NCBI GenBank assembly: GCA_002494495.1
Contig: DACB01000015.1
Span: 1-64,000, forward strand
From: Methanobacterium sp. UBA294
GTDB lineage: Archaea > Methanobacteriota > Methanobacteria > Methanobacteriales > Methanobacteriaceae
Direction: 5' to 3'
Length of the DNA: 64,000 bases
The notes under the pieces are model-generated. The model searched no databases, was not told where the DNA came from, and worked only from the letters and a program-made list of their open reading frames with translations. Shown here piece by piece: positions 18,327 to 27,961 of the stretch. Position 1 is the first letter of the stretch. Each line of letters begins with the position of its first letter. Made by a program: the position numbers and the translations under genes.

Positions 18327-19073
18327 ATGTCATTAAACGCCCTGGAAATGAAGGATGTGTCCTTCAGCTACGACCATCAGATGGTACTGGAGGATATTAA
18401 CTTCACCATTGAAGAGAAGGACTTCGTGGCCATCTTAGGACCCAATGGTGGGGGTAAGAGTACCCTCTTAAAAATTGTACTGGGCCTTCTAACACCGGAC
18501 AAGGGGGTAGTGAAGATCTTCGGTAAGGAGCCCAAGAAAGCACTGGATATGGTGGGTTACCTTCCCCAGCATTCTCATTTTGATCTAGATTTTCCCATTG
18601 ATGTGTTTCAAACAGTACTCATGGGCAGGTATCATGGGTTATTTAAAGATTACAATGAAGAGGATAGGGAAATAGCGTTACAGGCACTGAAGGATGTGGA
18701 TATGCTTGATTTTAAAGACAGGCAGATCAGCCGGTTGTCTGGCGGTCAGTTGCAGAGGGTGCTAATTGCCCGTGCCCTAGCCAGGAAGCCGAAGATATTT
18801 CTAATGGACGAGCCAATGGCTAGCATTGACCCGGAAATGCAGAATTCCTTCTACGAGCTAATATCCCGGTTGAAGGGTAAGGTGGCCCTGGTACTGGTCA
18901 GCCATGATGTGGGTACTGTCTCTATGCACATGGATAAGATTGCCTGCTTAAATCAGAAACTATACTACCATGGTCCTACTGAAGGGGCTGGAGATGGGCT
19001 GGAAGAGATGTACCACTGCTCCATAGAACAGATCAGTCATGGGATTCCACACCGGATGTTGAGGAAGCACTGA
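18327..19073 (+). CDS. Metal ABC transporter ATP-binding protein (ZnuC-like)
   Basis: About 248 residues with the ABC ATPase motifs: Walker A GPNGGGKST, Q-loop LPQHSH, signature LSGGQLQR, Walker B IFLMDEP and switch His in LVSHD. Two adjacent ATGs (18324 and 18327) follow GGAGA at 18316-18320; the second has the better spacing. It powers uptake of the metal delivered by the preceding binding protein. The 135-nt gap from the binding-protein gene contains GATAAAATTATC-like palindromic AT sequence that may be a promoter or operator. Confidence 0.9.
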   Translation: MSLNALEMKDVSFSYDHQMVLEDINFTIEEKDFVAILGPNGGGKSTLLKIVLGLLTPDKGVVKIFGKEPKKALDMVGYLPQHSHFDLDFPIDVFQTVLMGRYHGLFKDYNEEDREIALQALKDVDMLDFKDRQISRLSGGQLQRVLIARALARKPKIFLMDEPMASIDPEMQNSFYELISRLKGKVALVLVSHDVGTVSMHMDKIACLNQKLYYHGPTEGAGDGLEEMYHCSIEQISHGIPHRMLRKH

Positions 19074-19105
19074 GTAATTGGGAGCATTACTGGCCATAAA
19101 AAATA

Positions 19106-19165
19106 TTTGTTATATTGATAAAACAAAACATGTGATATCAAATCTGTTTGATTGATAAAACAAAT
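19106..19165. promoter_or_regulatory. Paired palindromes before the permease gene
   Basis: TTTGTTATATTGATAAAACAAA (about 19106-19127) and TGTTTGATTGATAAAACAAAT (about 19145-19165) are two near-perfect inverted repeats, about 40 bp apart. Both have the form GTTT.AT-TG-ATAAAAC. They look like tandem operator sites. A perfect version occurs at 49656-49675. Confidence 0.5.
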
Positions 19166-19191
19166 TTATTTATTCAGTAATAGGTGAAAAA

Positions 19192-19986
19192 TTGTTGGAA
19201 TTTATACAGTACGAGTTCATGCAGAGGGCCTTGATGGCTGCTATTCTAGTTAGTGTTGCATGTGGTGCAGTGGGAACCTACGTAGTCATAAAGAGAATAG
19301 TATCACTTAGCGGAGCAATTTCCCATGCAGCCTTTGGAGGAGTAGGACTGGGTTACTTCCTGGGATTAAACCCGGTAGTAGCAGCCATACCCTTCAGCAT
19401 AGCAGCGGCACTTTCCATGGGCGCTATCCAGGAGAAGATAAAGATAAGTGAAGATACTGCCATCGGGATACTGTGGAGTGTGGGCATGGCCCTGGGTATC
19501 CTCTTTATCAATTTAAGATCAGGCTACGCCCCAGACCTCTTCAGCTACCTCTTTGGTAGCATACTCACTGTATCAAACACAGACCTCTACATCATGCTGG
19601 CACTTGACATTATCATCTTAATCGTGGTTTATCTCTTCAGGAGGGAATTCCTGGGAGTTTCCTTTGATGAAGAATACTCCCGGGTAATTGGCTTAAACTC
19701 AACCCTGATCAACATGCTCCTCCTATCCCTCATAGCACTGAGTGTAGTGGTCCTCATGAAGGTAATGGGTATAATCTTGCTTATATCCCTCCTGGCCATA
19801 CCAGCAGCTATCTGTAAACAGTACACCTACCACATTGGCAAACTAATATTAAGCTCCACAATTGTAGGGATGATTCTAACTTCCCTGGGATTGATCCTAT
19901 CCTTTTTCTTTAACCTCTCCTCAGGTGCCACAATAATACTCGTTCTTGCAATAGCCCTGTTTATTTCCTATTTTATCAGAGAATAA
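19192..19986 (+). CDS. Metal ABC transporter permease (ZnuB/TroC-like)
   Basis: 264 residues with 7-8 membrane helices and the cluster-9 permease pattern (RIVSLSGAISHAAFGGVGLGYFLG, EDTAIGILWSVGMALGI, VIGLNSTLINMLLLSLIALSVVVLMKVMGIILL). The start is TTG 19192, just after AGGTGA. It is 118 nt downstream of the ATPase gene, and the gap carries two palindromes and an AT-rich promoter-like stretch, so the permease may have its own regulated promoter. It works with the two preceding proteins. Confidence 0.9.
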   Translation: MLEFIQYEFMQRALMAAILVSVACGAVGTYVVIKRIVSLSGAISHAAFGGVGLGYFLGLNPVVAAIPFSIAAALSMGAIQEKIKISEDTAIGILWSVGMALGILFINLRSGYAPDLFSYLFGSILTVSNTDLYIMLALDIIILIVVYLFRREFLGVSFDEEYSRVIGLNSTLINMLLLSLIALSVVVLMKVMGIILLISLLAIPAAICKQYTYHIGKLILSSTIVGMILTSLGLILSFFFNLSSGATIILVLAIALFISYFIRE

Positions 19987-20064
19987 AAGGATCAAAATAA
20001 AGGGAAATTTATTTTAATAAATTTAAAAAAAATTTATAATTTCTTAAATACAAATTATAAACCA

Positions 20065-21306
20065 ATGATCTTGGATGTTATCCTTAAAGTCCTGATTGCA
20101 CTGGCAATCGGAGCTTTAATCGGTATTGAGAGGGAGAGAAAGCAGTCTGATAAACAGGAGTTTGCCGGTATTAGAACATTTACCATAATAGCACTTTTTG
20201 GTATTTTATCTGCATATCTTTCTCAGTTTTATAATAATTTTATTATACTGGCCTTCCTTGGACTGATATTTATTGTGGGGCTGAGCTACTATCGAAGCAC
20301 CCTCCAGGATGATGATATAGGGATTACCACCGAAGTGGTGGCCATGGTTACCTTTATCTTAGGTGCTTTATGTTTCACAGAGGAGGGGCTGTTTATAGCT
20401 CCCATCATTGCCATAATTATAACCGCTTTACTGGCATATAAATCATATCTACATCATTTCATCCAGCATGTAAGTGAAAAAGAACTTATAAACACCCTAA
20501 AATTTTTGATCATCGCCTTTGTTATTCTTCCTCTGCTTCCCAATGAAACATTCGGCCCACTGGGTGTTTTTAATCCCTACCAGATATGGCTGATCGTGGT
20601 TTTTATCTCTGCAATAAGCTATGTGGGATACGTGGCCATTAAAGTAATTGGACCAGAGAAGGGTTTGAGTTTAACCGGATTAATTGGGGGGTTGGTCTCC
20701 AGTACAGCGGTAACCACAGCCATGGCAGCCCGGGTTAAGGAAACAGAGGTATTGATCCGGATTGCAGTATTTGCCACGGTTTTGTCCAGTTCAATGATGT
20801 TTTTCAGGGTTCTATTTGAAGTTTTAATTATTAACACCAGCCTTACACCCCTACTAATTGTGCCCATGCTCAGCATGGGGGTAACCGGTATTATACTGGC
20901 TTTTTTAGTACTTAAAAAGTCTGAAAATAAAAATGTGGATGCTAAGATTAAATTAAGCAACCCATTCAGCCTAAAACCTGCCCTGATATTTGGTCTGCTT
21001 TTTATTGGCATACTGTTTCTAACCAAGTTTGCAGATATTTACTTTGGAAACGCAGGGTTGTACGTGACCAGCCTTATATCTGGATTGGCCGATGTGGATG
21101 CCATCACCATATCCATGGCCCTGCTGGCTAAAGACACCATATCCTATGATATTGCGGTGAACGCCATCACCCTGGCTGCTATCTCCAATACCCTGGTGAA
21201 ATTTATTATTGCCCTGTTCTTTGGTACCCGTCAATTCGGTAAAATCATCGGTATCATATTTGCAGTGATAATTGCTGTGGGATTGTTATCTATTTTCATT
21301 ATTTAA
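20065..21306 (+). CDS. MgtC/SapB-family membrane protein with DUF4010
   Basis: 413 residues, about 11-12 membrane helices. The N-terminal third is MgtC/SapB-like (ALAIGALIGIERERKQSD.. FAGIRTFTIIALFG). The rest matches the DUF4010 arrangement with SLTGLIGGLVSSTAVTTAMA and ISGLADVDAITISMA. Some relatives are linked to magnesium homeostasis, but transport by this type is unproven. A TATA-like AATTTATAATTT precedes the gene. It is on the same strand as the metal transporter, 78 nt after it, so co-transcription is possible. Confidence 0.82.
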   Translation: MILDVILKVLIALAIGALIGIERERKQSDKQEFAGIRTFTIIALFGILSAYLSQFYNNFIILAFLGLIFIVGLSYYRSTLQDDDIGITTEVVAMVTFILGALCFTEEGLFIAPIIAIIITALLAYKSYLHHFIQHVSEKELINTLKFLIIAFVILPLLPNETFGPLGVFNPYQIWLIVVFISAISYVGYVAIKVIGPEKGLSLTGLIGGLVSSTAVTTAMAARVKETEVLIRIAVFATVLSSSMMFFRVLFEVLIINTSLTPLLIVPMLSMGVTGIILAFLVLKKSENKNVDAKIKLSNPFSLKPALIFGLLFIGILFLTKFADIYFGNAGLYVTSLISGLADVDAITISMALLAKDTISYDIAVNAITLAAISNTLVKFIIALFFGTRQFGKIIGIIFAVIIAVGLLSIFII

Positions 21307-21337
21307 AATTGGCTTCACTTCATTATTTAAAATCACA

Positions 21338-23971
21338 TCATTCCCCTTCAATTTCATTAACTACCGCCTGGTGCATCCTCCTGATGAACTCGATCCGGTC
21401 TTCATATTTCAGCACGTCCAGGTAGCCCTGTGCAACCAGGTTGAAGGCGAAGGGGGTGGGTATCTTGGTATTTATCTGTTTCAACTCCATCTTCCCTGAC
21501 TGGATCATTTCCAGGACTTTCTTTGCATTCTTCACGTCCATGTAATCCTCCATTACTTCACGGCGCGCTTCCTTGAGTATGGAGAAGTTGTCATCCAGGT
21601 CTTTTACGAATTTAAGGAGTATCTTGCCCTTAACTTGCTGGCGTCCCACACTCTTTTCCTGGCCTTTGTATCTGCGGAGGATCATGAGCGACCTGCCGGC
21701 ACAGTGTCTGAAACGGCCGGCGAGGGTTTCTGTTTTATCGATGGCCCTGGAAAGGATCTTCTCCAGGTTTTCAGGTGTCAGATCATTAAAGGCCTCCAGT
21801 CCCCCGATCTTACCGTCACTTGAGAGATAGAACCCGTTATCAGATACGGAGATCATCACGTCCCGGTGGTGTTTTTTAGCAATTACATAGGCAACTGCCC
21901 GGGACAGAGCGTCGTTCACCCTACGGCCGAAGAGGCTGTGGAAGACCACGAACTTCCTGCCACCGAATCCAGTATAAAACTCCACCAGGAGTTTCTTTAA
22001 CCCGGGTATCTGGGCGAAGAGATACTGCTCTCTGAAGAAGTGGTAAATGGAGTTTGCAGAGTTGTAATCCACATAGAGGTATTCATGAATGAAATCCATT
22101 ATCTCCTCCTTGCTCCGGTCCATCTTGAACTTACTGTCCATTATGTCCCTGAACCTCTGTATATCCACTGCCAGGTCATAGGATAGGGGTAACTGCTCAG
22201 AGAACCAGGATGGTATGGTAGGAGGTCCGCTGGAGGGGGTGACGTTGACTGTCATTCCCCGGGCATAGTTGAACCGGTATATATTACCTCCCAGTACGAA
22301 GGTATCGCCCTTCTGGAGTTTCTCCATGAAATCCTCCTCTATACGGCCCACAACCTGTCCGTTGCATTTAACCCTGGCTGCAGTCCTGTCTGGGATGGTG
22401 CCAATGTTGGTTGAGTAGAGCATACGGGCGAGTTTCCCCCGCTTACCGAACATTTGCTCCTGGTAGTCGACCCAGATTTTGGCGTAGACATAACGTTCCT
22501 CCAGACTGGTGTACTCACCTGCCAGGTAGCTGAGCACACTTATAAAGTCGTTATGGCTTAATTCACGGTAGGGGTAGCTGTTTCTAATGAGCTCGTAGCT
22601 CTCATCTATATTCCATTTTCTCTCAATGGCCATTCCGTATATGTGCTGAGACAGCACGTCCAGGCAGTTGTGGGGGATGTTGATGTTGTCGATTTTACCT
22701 TCCAGTGCATTTTTAAGTATCAATGAACATTCCACCAGGTCGTCCCGGTCAACCACTATGATCCGTCCCTTGGACTTCTCATGTAACTTGTGACCACTCC
22801 TACCTATACGCTGCAACGCCCGGGAAACAGATTTGGGGCTGCTTACCAGGATCACCAGGTCTATGTACCCGATGTCTATTCCCAGCTCCAGGGATGTGGA
22901 GGATACAACCACTTTAAGTTCCCCGTCTTTGAGCTTGTTTTCAGTTTCAAGGCGCAACTCCCTGGAGAGTGAGGAGTGGTGGGCCATGATATTTGATTCA
23001 TTAAAATCATCAGGGAACCTCCTTTTAAGGTTGAACACCACGCTTTCCGTCCCACTACGTGTGTTGGTGAAGATGAGGGTGGTTTTATGTTCCATGATCA
23101 GGCTGTAGAGCATGTCATACATGGCATCGTTGGTTTCTTCTGGATCAGCCTCTACAATATCCTCCACAGGACACATCACCTCTATATCCAGTTTCTTAAG
23201 GTAATTAACATCCACGATTTTACAGTCACGGGGCTCCCCATACTGATTTCCAACCAGGAAGTGGGCCATCTTCTGCAGGGGATGGACTGTGGCGCTTAAA
23301 CCTATACGTGTAAAGTTCCCTGCTATGTTCTGCAGCCTTTCCAGGGTGAGGCTCATATGTACACCCCGTTTGTTATCTGCCAGGGAATGTATCTCATCTA
23401 CTATAACATATTTAACACCCATGAGCTTCTCCCTAAACTTAGGAGCTACTAGAAGTATGGACAGTGTTTCCGGGGTTGTGATGAGAATATGAGGGGGGTT
23501 CTTGAGCATCTTGGACCTTTGGTAGTTGCTGGTATCCCCGGTACGGACTGCCTTTCTAATTCCCAGTTCGTGTCCTGCTATCTCTTCAATACCCCTCAGG
23601 GGTTCCTCAAGGTTCTTCTCAATATCGTTGTCCAGGGCTTTCAGGGGTGATATGTAAATACAGTACACCTTATCTTCCAGCATATCCATCTCAGACATGT
23701 AGGTAAGCTGGCTTATCAGGGATAGAAAGGCAGTTAAGGTTTTACCAGATCCGGTGGGTGATGAAACCAGGATATTACTGCCATGGTGTATATCCAATAA
23801 AGACTGTCTCTGTGATTCTGTGAATGTTTCAAACTGGCTTTTAAACCATTTCCTAATCCAAGGATGCAGGATCTTATAAATATCCTCGTCATCGTACTTT
23901 TTTTCTTGTTTGGTGATCATTTCTCTTTTTTTATTTTTAGTTGCATTGTGATTATTCTGTTTTGTTTCCAT
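21338..23971 (-). CDS. lhr: Lhr-family ATP-dependent DNA helicase
   Basis: 877 residues, the length of Lhr-Core proteins. Superfamily 2 motifs are visible: Walker A SSPTGSGKT (70-78), motif II DEIH (192-195), motif III LSATVHP, and later SSTSLELGIDIGYIDLV and QRIGRSGH (motifs V and VI). A winged-helix and Lhr core domain follow. Archaeal and bacterial Lhr enzymes are 3'-5' DNA helicases linked to repair. An in-frame ATG at residue 18 is an alternative start. The next upstream gene encodes a phosphoesterase of the type often paired with Lhr. Confidence 0.9.
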   Translation of the reverse strand: METKQNNHNATKNKKREMITKQEKKYDDEDIYKILHPWIRKWFKSQFETFTESQRQSLLDIHHGSNILVSSPTGSGKTLTAFLSLISQLTYMSEMDMLEDKVYCIYISPLKALDNDIEKNLEEPLRGIEEIAGHELGIRKAVRTGDTSNYQRSKMLKNPPHILITTPETLSILLVAPKFREKLMGVKYVIVDEIHSLADNKRGVHMSLTLERLQNIAGNFTRIGLSATVHPLQKMAHFLVGNQYGEPRDCKIVDVNYLKKLDIEVMCPVEDIVEADPEETNDAMYDMLYSLIMEHKTTLIFTNTRSGTESVVFNLKRRFPDDFNESNIMAHHSSLSRELRLETENKLKDGELKVVVSSTSLELGIDIGYIDLVILVSSPKSVSRALQRIGRSGHKLHEKSKGRIIVVDRDDLVECSLILKNALEGKIDNINIPHNCLDVLSQHIYGMAIERKWNIDESYELIRNSYPYRELSHNDFISVLSYLAGEYTSLEERYVYAKIWVDYQEQMFGKRGKLARMLYSTNIGTIPDRTAARVKCNGQVVGRIEEDFMEKLQKGDTFVLGGNIYRFNYARGMTVNVTPSSGPPTIPSWFSEQLPLSYDLAVDIQRFRDIMDSKFKMDRSKEEIMDFIHEYLYVDYNSANSIYHFFREQYLFAQIPGLKKLLVEFYTGFGGRKFVVFHSLFGRRVNDALSRAVAYVIAKKHHRDVMISVSDNGFYLSSDGKIGGLEAFNDLTPENLEKILSRAIDKTETLAGRFRHCAGRSLMILRRYKGQEKSVGRQQVKGKILLKFVKDLDDNFSILKEARREVMEDYMDVKNAKKVLEMIQSGKMELKQINTKIPTPFAFNLVAQGYLDVLKYEDRIEFIRRMHQAVVNEIEGE

Positions 23972-24061
23972 TCAGATTATTCTGTTTGTTTCCTTCCAAC
24001 GATATTTTTGTTTCATTTCTTTAAATTATCTGTTTTATTAATATAACAAAATTAGATTAGT

Positions 24062-24799
24062 TCAGAGTAATCTCTCCCTAACTGCGCTTATATCCTTTAT
24101 TTTCCCAAAGTCAAAGACTTCAAAGTTTTCCACTGCATAGACTCCCATGTCTTCCCGGTTAATAGCCTTTAAAAAGGGTGATAACGGTCTTTCCTGGAGG
24201 ATGTCCGATCCCTCGGTTACAAAATTAAAGGAGGGCATAACTATTAAGTTCCATTTCATGTATTCCCCTGCAAGATAGCATTTTATCTTCTCCACCCTTT
24301 CGCCGCTTCGAATACCAATGCTGGGGTGTTCATGGCCAATTATCAGATTTTCTGCGTCTGCCTTATCCAGATTGGATTGTATTTTATCACCATGAAGGAT
24401 AAGGGAATCACCCAGCTGGTAGCATTCCTCCACCTGCAGGTTGCTTTTCTCTGCTATGAACTTGGTGAAGTTATCATGATTACCTTTGATTAAGACAATA
24501 TCATCGAAATTAGCTTTAAGGTACTCCAGGAATTCCTGGGTTTCATTCCACTCCTGCCGGCTTATCTGACCGAACTCATGCTTCAGATCCCCGTTAACCA
24601 CTATGTTGTTGCAGGAGGATTTCCGCTGGATCTCTTCTAACCGTTTTATAATGAGGGGGTACTGGAACCTGGGGATCATTATGCCATCAGCATTAAGTGA
24701 TTGCTCATAACCCAGGTGCAAATCAGAAATAATCAGATAATCTTCCACTTTAAGGGCCAGATCAACTATGGTTGCGCTGTATTTCTTGTTAAATTCCAT
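24062..24799 (-). CDS. Calcineurin-like metallophosphoesterase, Lhr-associated type
   Basis: 245 residues with the metal-binding motifs of the calcineurin-like superfamily in order: SDLHLGYE, NGDLKHEFG, KGNHDNF, LHGDK and GHEHPSIGI. This form, with DLKHEF, is the one often encoded beside lhr helicases in bacteria and archaea, where it is thought to act in nucleic-acid repair. It is transcribed in the same direction as the helicase, 90 nt upstream of it. Substrate not determined. Confidence 0.85.
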   Translation of the reverse strand: MEFNKKYSATIVDLALKVEDYLIISDLHLGYEQSLNADGIMIPRFQYPLIIKRLEEIQRKSSCNNIVVNGDLKHEFGQISRQEWNETQEFLEYLKANFDDIVLIKGNHDNFTKFIAEKSNLQVEECYQLGDSLILHGDKIQSNLDKADAENLIIGHEHPSIGIRSGERVEKIKCYLAGEYMKWNLIVMPSFNFVTEGSDILQERPLSPFLKAINREDMGVYAVENFEVFDFGKIKDISAVRERLL

Positions 24800-24962
24800 T
24801 TCTCAAACCATAAATAATAGAGTAATAATTTTTTAAATAATAATAAATTCTTTTTATATAAAAAAATAATATTAGATATAGATAACTTCCTGTTTATAAA
24901 TATTTTCCATTTGAACATATTCGTTTATTTTGAAATCCTATAAATATCTGCCTTCAAATAAT

Positions 24963-25769
24963 CTATTGGAAAAAACCCTCTGGTATTTCATCTTTCAGGA
25001 ATGGTTCGATAAATAACTTTAAAAGATCTATTTGAGTAATTACAGCTGTATGTGATGTGGCAGGCATAATAGCTAAACGCGAATCTGACAACGGTTTGTC
25101 CATATCACCCATAATACCGCCACCAAGTAATTGAAACATAGTTATCATATGTTCGAGTGTCGGCGCATCTGCATCCCCAGAAATAATTAGAACCGGGACT
25201 TTCAATTTTTTAACATTATCTTCCAATGCCATAGGCTCTTTTTCGAGAGCTATCATCTTCTCTACTAGAGCAGGAAAACCATGAGGATTAGGTGCAAGCT
25301 TAGGATATTCATCAGCAAATGGCATATTAAGAAAGATTTCCACTGTCATTTGTGGAATAAAGCTCTTGAACTCTGGCTGCCAACCTTCGATATCATAAGC
25401 ACCAGAGATAAATATTAGTTTATTTACCTTCTCCAGATGACGAATGGCAAATTGTAGTCCGGTTATAGCGCCCATCGAATAACCGAGCACGTTAGCTTTC
25501 TTAAGACCTACCGCATCCATAAAAGCAGCTACATCATCTGCCAGGTTCGGATAGGTAATAGGGCGGTTGATGTCGTTGGTCCGACCATGGCCCTGTAATT
25601 CCAGCGCAAAGACATTATGGGTACGGGCTAACTGGGGGATTATTTCTCCCATTGAAATAATATTCATATAAGCACCGTGCAATACAATTAATGGTTCCCC
25701 CTTTCCAGAGACTTCATAATACATATTCATTCCATTTACTGAAGCATATTTTCCATTATTTTCAGTCAA
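24963..25769 (-). CDS. Alpha/beta hydrolase
   Basis: 268 residues. HGAYMN oxyanion-hole region near residue 31, nucleophile elbow GYSMGA (Ser), acid in ISGDADAPT, and a catalytic His near the end (PATSHTAV). The sequence fits the broad alpha/beta hydrolase group with hydrolase or esterase activity on an unknown substrate. It is followed on the minus strand by unrelated repair genes and preceded by a second alpha/beta hydrolase, 55 nt upstream, so these two may be co-transcribed. Confidence 0.85.
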   Translation of the reverse strand: MTENNGKYASVNGMNMYYEVSGKGEPLIVLHGAYMNIISMGEIIPQLARTHNVFALELQGHGRTNDINRPITYPNLADDVAAFMDAVGLKKANVLGYSMGAITGLQFAIRHLEKVNKLIFISGAYDIEGWQPEFKSFIPQMTVEIFLNMPFADEYPKLAPNPHGFPALVEKMIALEKEPMALEDNVKKLKVPVLIISGDADAPTLEHMITMFQLLGGGIMGDMDKPLSDSRLAIMPATSHTAVITQIDLLKLFIEPFLKDEIPEGFFQ

Positions 25770-25824
25770 AATCTTACCTCCATATTTTTTTCATTTGTTA
25801 AAATTTTTTCTCCACTAGTAATGT

Positions 25825-26721
25825 TTATTTAGTCATGTTAATATCCAGAAAATTTGTAATCTCCACCATAACCTCTTTATCATGGCCTAAAAATAGATGA
25901 CCGCCATCTGGTAAAGCTAACAGGCGAGAATTGGGTATTCTTTCAACCAGGGTATTTGCATTTTTATGAAGTGCTAATGGATCATCCCGAGCACTGATCA
26001 CCAATGTTGGAATAATAATATTTTCAAATGGATAGTTCACGTTCTTAGAGCTGTTGAAGATCTCCGGAGATGAGGTGTAAATATCAAAAAGGCTTCCCTC
26101 GATCCGTTCACTTACCGGTAGGAGGTGGAATAGCAGATCCTTGACTTTTGCTTCATATTCTGGGGTAAGTATAAATCCCTTAGGCAAACCAACCCAATCA
26201 TTTTGTACCCACGACCCAAAATAGGTGATGGTAGCCCAGTAAATGAAATCATTTCTAAAAAAGATGTTGAATATGGGTTTTGACATGATTGGGCCTTTCC
26301 CTGGGGCTGCTGGAGAAACAAGAACAAGAGATGAGGCACGCTCTGGGTGCCGTAGGACAAATTGAATGGCTGATGCAGAACCCGCTGAATAGCCAACAAT
26401 CGCTGCCTTCTTGATATTTAGAGAGTTTAACAGGCAAACATATGCATCAGCCTGCATTGCTACACTGGCATCAGGAGGCATGGATGAGTGCAGATAACCG
26501 AAACGCGAAACAGCTACAATCTGGAATCCGGTATCGATAGTTTGTTCTGCTAACAAAACTCCCTGATCAAAACCACCAGCGTTACCATGCACAGCAAGAA
26601 CAGGGTAACCCTTTCCAATTCTAGCATACTCGATTGAACCACAGTCTGTCTCAACCACCTTGCTACCCAGACTATCGATATATTCTTTGATGACTCGAAT
26701 CTCACGATGATAACGTGTCAT
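25825..26721 (-). CDS. Alpha/beta hydrolase
   Basis: 298 residues from ATG 26719-26721 (a TTG nine bases upstream is also in frame). HGNAGGFDQG oxyanion region, nucleophile elbow GYSAGSA, acid in ISARDDPLA and catalytic His in LPDGGHLFLG. It differs from the neighbouring hydrolase (24963-25769), so this is not a recent tandem copy. It lies in a minus-strand run of small enzymes that looks acquired as a block. Confidence 0.85.
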   Translation of the reverse strand: MTRYHREIRVIKEYIDSLGSKVVETDCGSIEYARIGKGYPVLAVHGNAGGFDQGVLLAEQTIDTGFQIVAVSRFGYLHSSMPPDASVAMQADAYVCLLNSLNIKKAAIVGYSAGSASAIQFVLRHPERASSLVLVSPAAPGKGPIMSKPIFNIFFRNDFIYWATITYFGSWVQNDWVGLPKGFILTPEYEAKVKDLLFHLLPVSERIEGSLFDIYTSSPEIFNSSKNVNYPFENIIIPTLVISARDDPLALHKNANTLVERIPNSRLLALPDGGHLFLGHDKEVMVEITNFLDINMTK

Positions 26722-26931
26722 TACTATCAAACTCGGGAAAACTATGGAAACTCAATCAACCATCCAACCAATCATCCACCACTATTTCTAAAAGAAATCT
26801 GGCAATTCTCGAATTGATAACAATAGATCGATGGTATTTTTAATGTTTATGTATTCATAAATGGAAATTGGTTCGCGATTATCTATATCATATTCCTATA
26901 TCATATTCCTATATTATGGATTATAAATGAA

Positions 26932-27390
26932 TCATGACTTTTCAATCAGCTTTTTTAACTTCTGCAGTGCATCTGGCCAGGTTTTCTCAGACATCTCAAT
27001 CATCTCCTGGTTTACCACATCCGCACTTAAATCCACCTGTAATTCAGTTTTACCATCAACTTCTTTAAAGGTGTAATTTTCAAGTGTACCTGACCATTCT
27101 CTGGCTTCTTTGCTGGTTGTGTCTTCCTGGCCATTGTACACAACACCTTCTGTTTCCAGGCTAATAAATTCATAGGGCCGATTTTCCTTTACCCTGCTTA
27201 ACATACCAGACATTTGACCTTTAAAAGGTGCAAGGAATTGTATCTTACTCCCCTCACTCCAGTCCCCCACAAAATATGAACCCTTCATGAATACATCAGC
27301 CCACAGGGAATAGGTGTCCTTTCCAATCATAAAATCCCATACTTTTTCTTTAGGTGCGTCTATATTAATTGAAAAATGTATTTCTACCAT
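26932..27390 (-). CDS. SRPBCC-family protein
   Basis: 152 residues of the START/Bet v1-like SRPBCC fold: an N-terminal strand (IHFSINIDAPKEKVWDFM), central beta-sheet and a long C-terminal helix ending in lysines. Such proteins bind small hydrophobic ligands, but the ligand cannot be read. It is about half identical to the neighbour at 27406-27867, 15 nt away, so the two are a tandem duplication in one transcript. Confidence 0.8.
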   Translation of the reverse strand: MVEIHFSINIDAPKEKVWDFMIGKDTYSLWADVFMKGSYFVGDWSEGSKIQFLAPFKGQMSGMLSRVKENRPYEFISLETEGVVYNGQEDTTSKEAREWSGTLENYTFKEVDGKTELQVDLSADVVNQEMIEMSEKTWPDALQKLKKLIEKS

Positions 27391-27405
27391 AATTTTCTCT
27401 CCTTT

Positions 27406-27867
27406 TTATTTTTCAATCAATTCTTTAAGTTTTTCAAGGGCATTATGCCACATATCCTGGTACATTTCCTTGTAATCATCTGGTATATCCATAACTGGAG
27501 TTAATTCCACCAGCACTTCAGTCCTACCACCTATCTCTTTGAGAGTATAGCTTTCAAGGGCACTGGCGTAAACCTTAGCTTCCTGGCTGGAAGTATCTTC
27601 CTTTCCATCCATCACCATGCCAATATTTTCCATTGAGACGCATTTATACGGTTTATTCTCTTTTATTCGAAATACTGAGCCAGATATTTTACCAGACTCA
27701 TCAGTTGCAAGGAATTTTATCTTACTCCCCTCATTCCAGTCGCCTACAAAATGGGAGCCAGGCATGAACACATCAGTCCACAGGGGATAAGTTTTCTTCC
27801 CCAGCATAACTTCCCAAACTTCTTCCCTGGACGCATTGATAACAGTTGAGAAATGTAGTTTTTCCAT
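27406..27867 (-). CDS. SRPBCC-family protein (tandem paralogue)
   Basis: 153 residues with the same pattern as the next gene: VINASREEVWEVMLGKKTYPLWTDVFMPGSHFVGDWNEGSKI. Shared blocks (GSKI.FLA, ENKPY, EDTSSQEA) show duplication followed by divergence. The function is ligand binding of an unknown kind. A GGAGG-type ribosome-binding site precedes ATG 27867. Confidence 0.8.
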   Translation of the reverse strand: MEKLHFSTVINASREEVWEVMLGKKTYPLWTDVFMPGSHFVGDWNEGSKIKFLATDESGKISGSVFRIKENKPYKCVSMENIGMVMDGKEDTSSQEAKVYASALESYTLKEIGGRTEVLVELTPVMDIPDDYKEMYQDMWHNALEKLKELIEK

Positions 27868-27961
27868 TTTTGACCTCCTTTTAGAAAAAAAATATTTGAC
27901 CCACTTTTTAAAGGAAAAAATTCCCTTTAAAAAAATATTTTTCCATAATTATTTTATCAGA

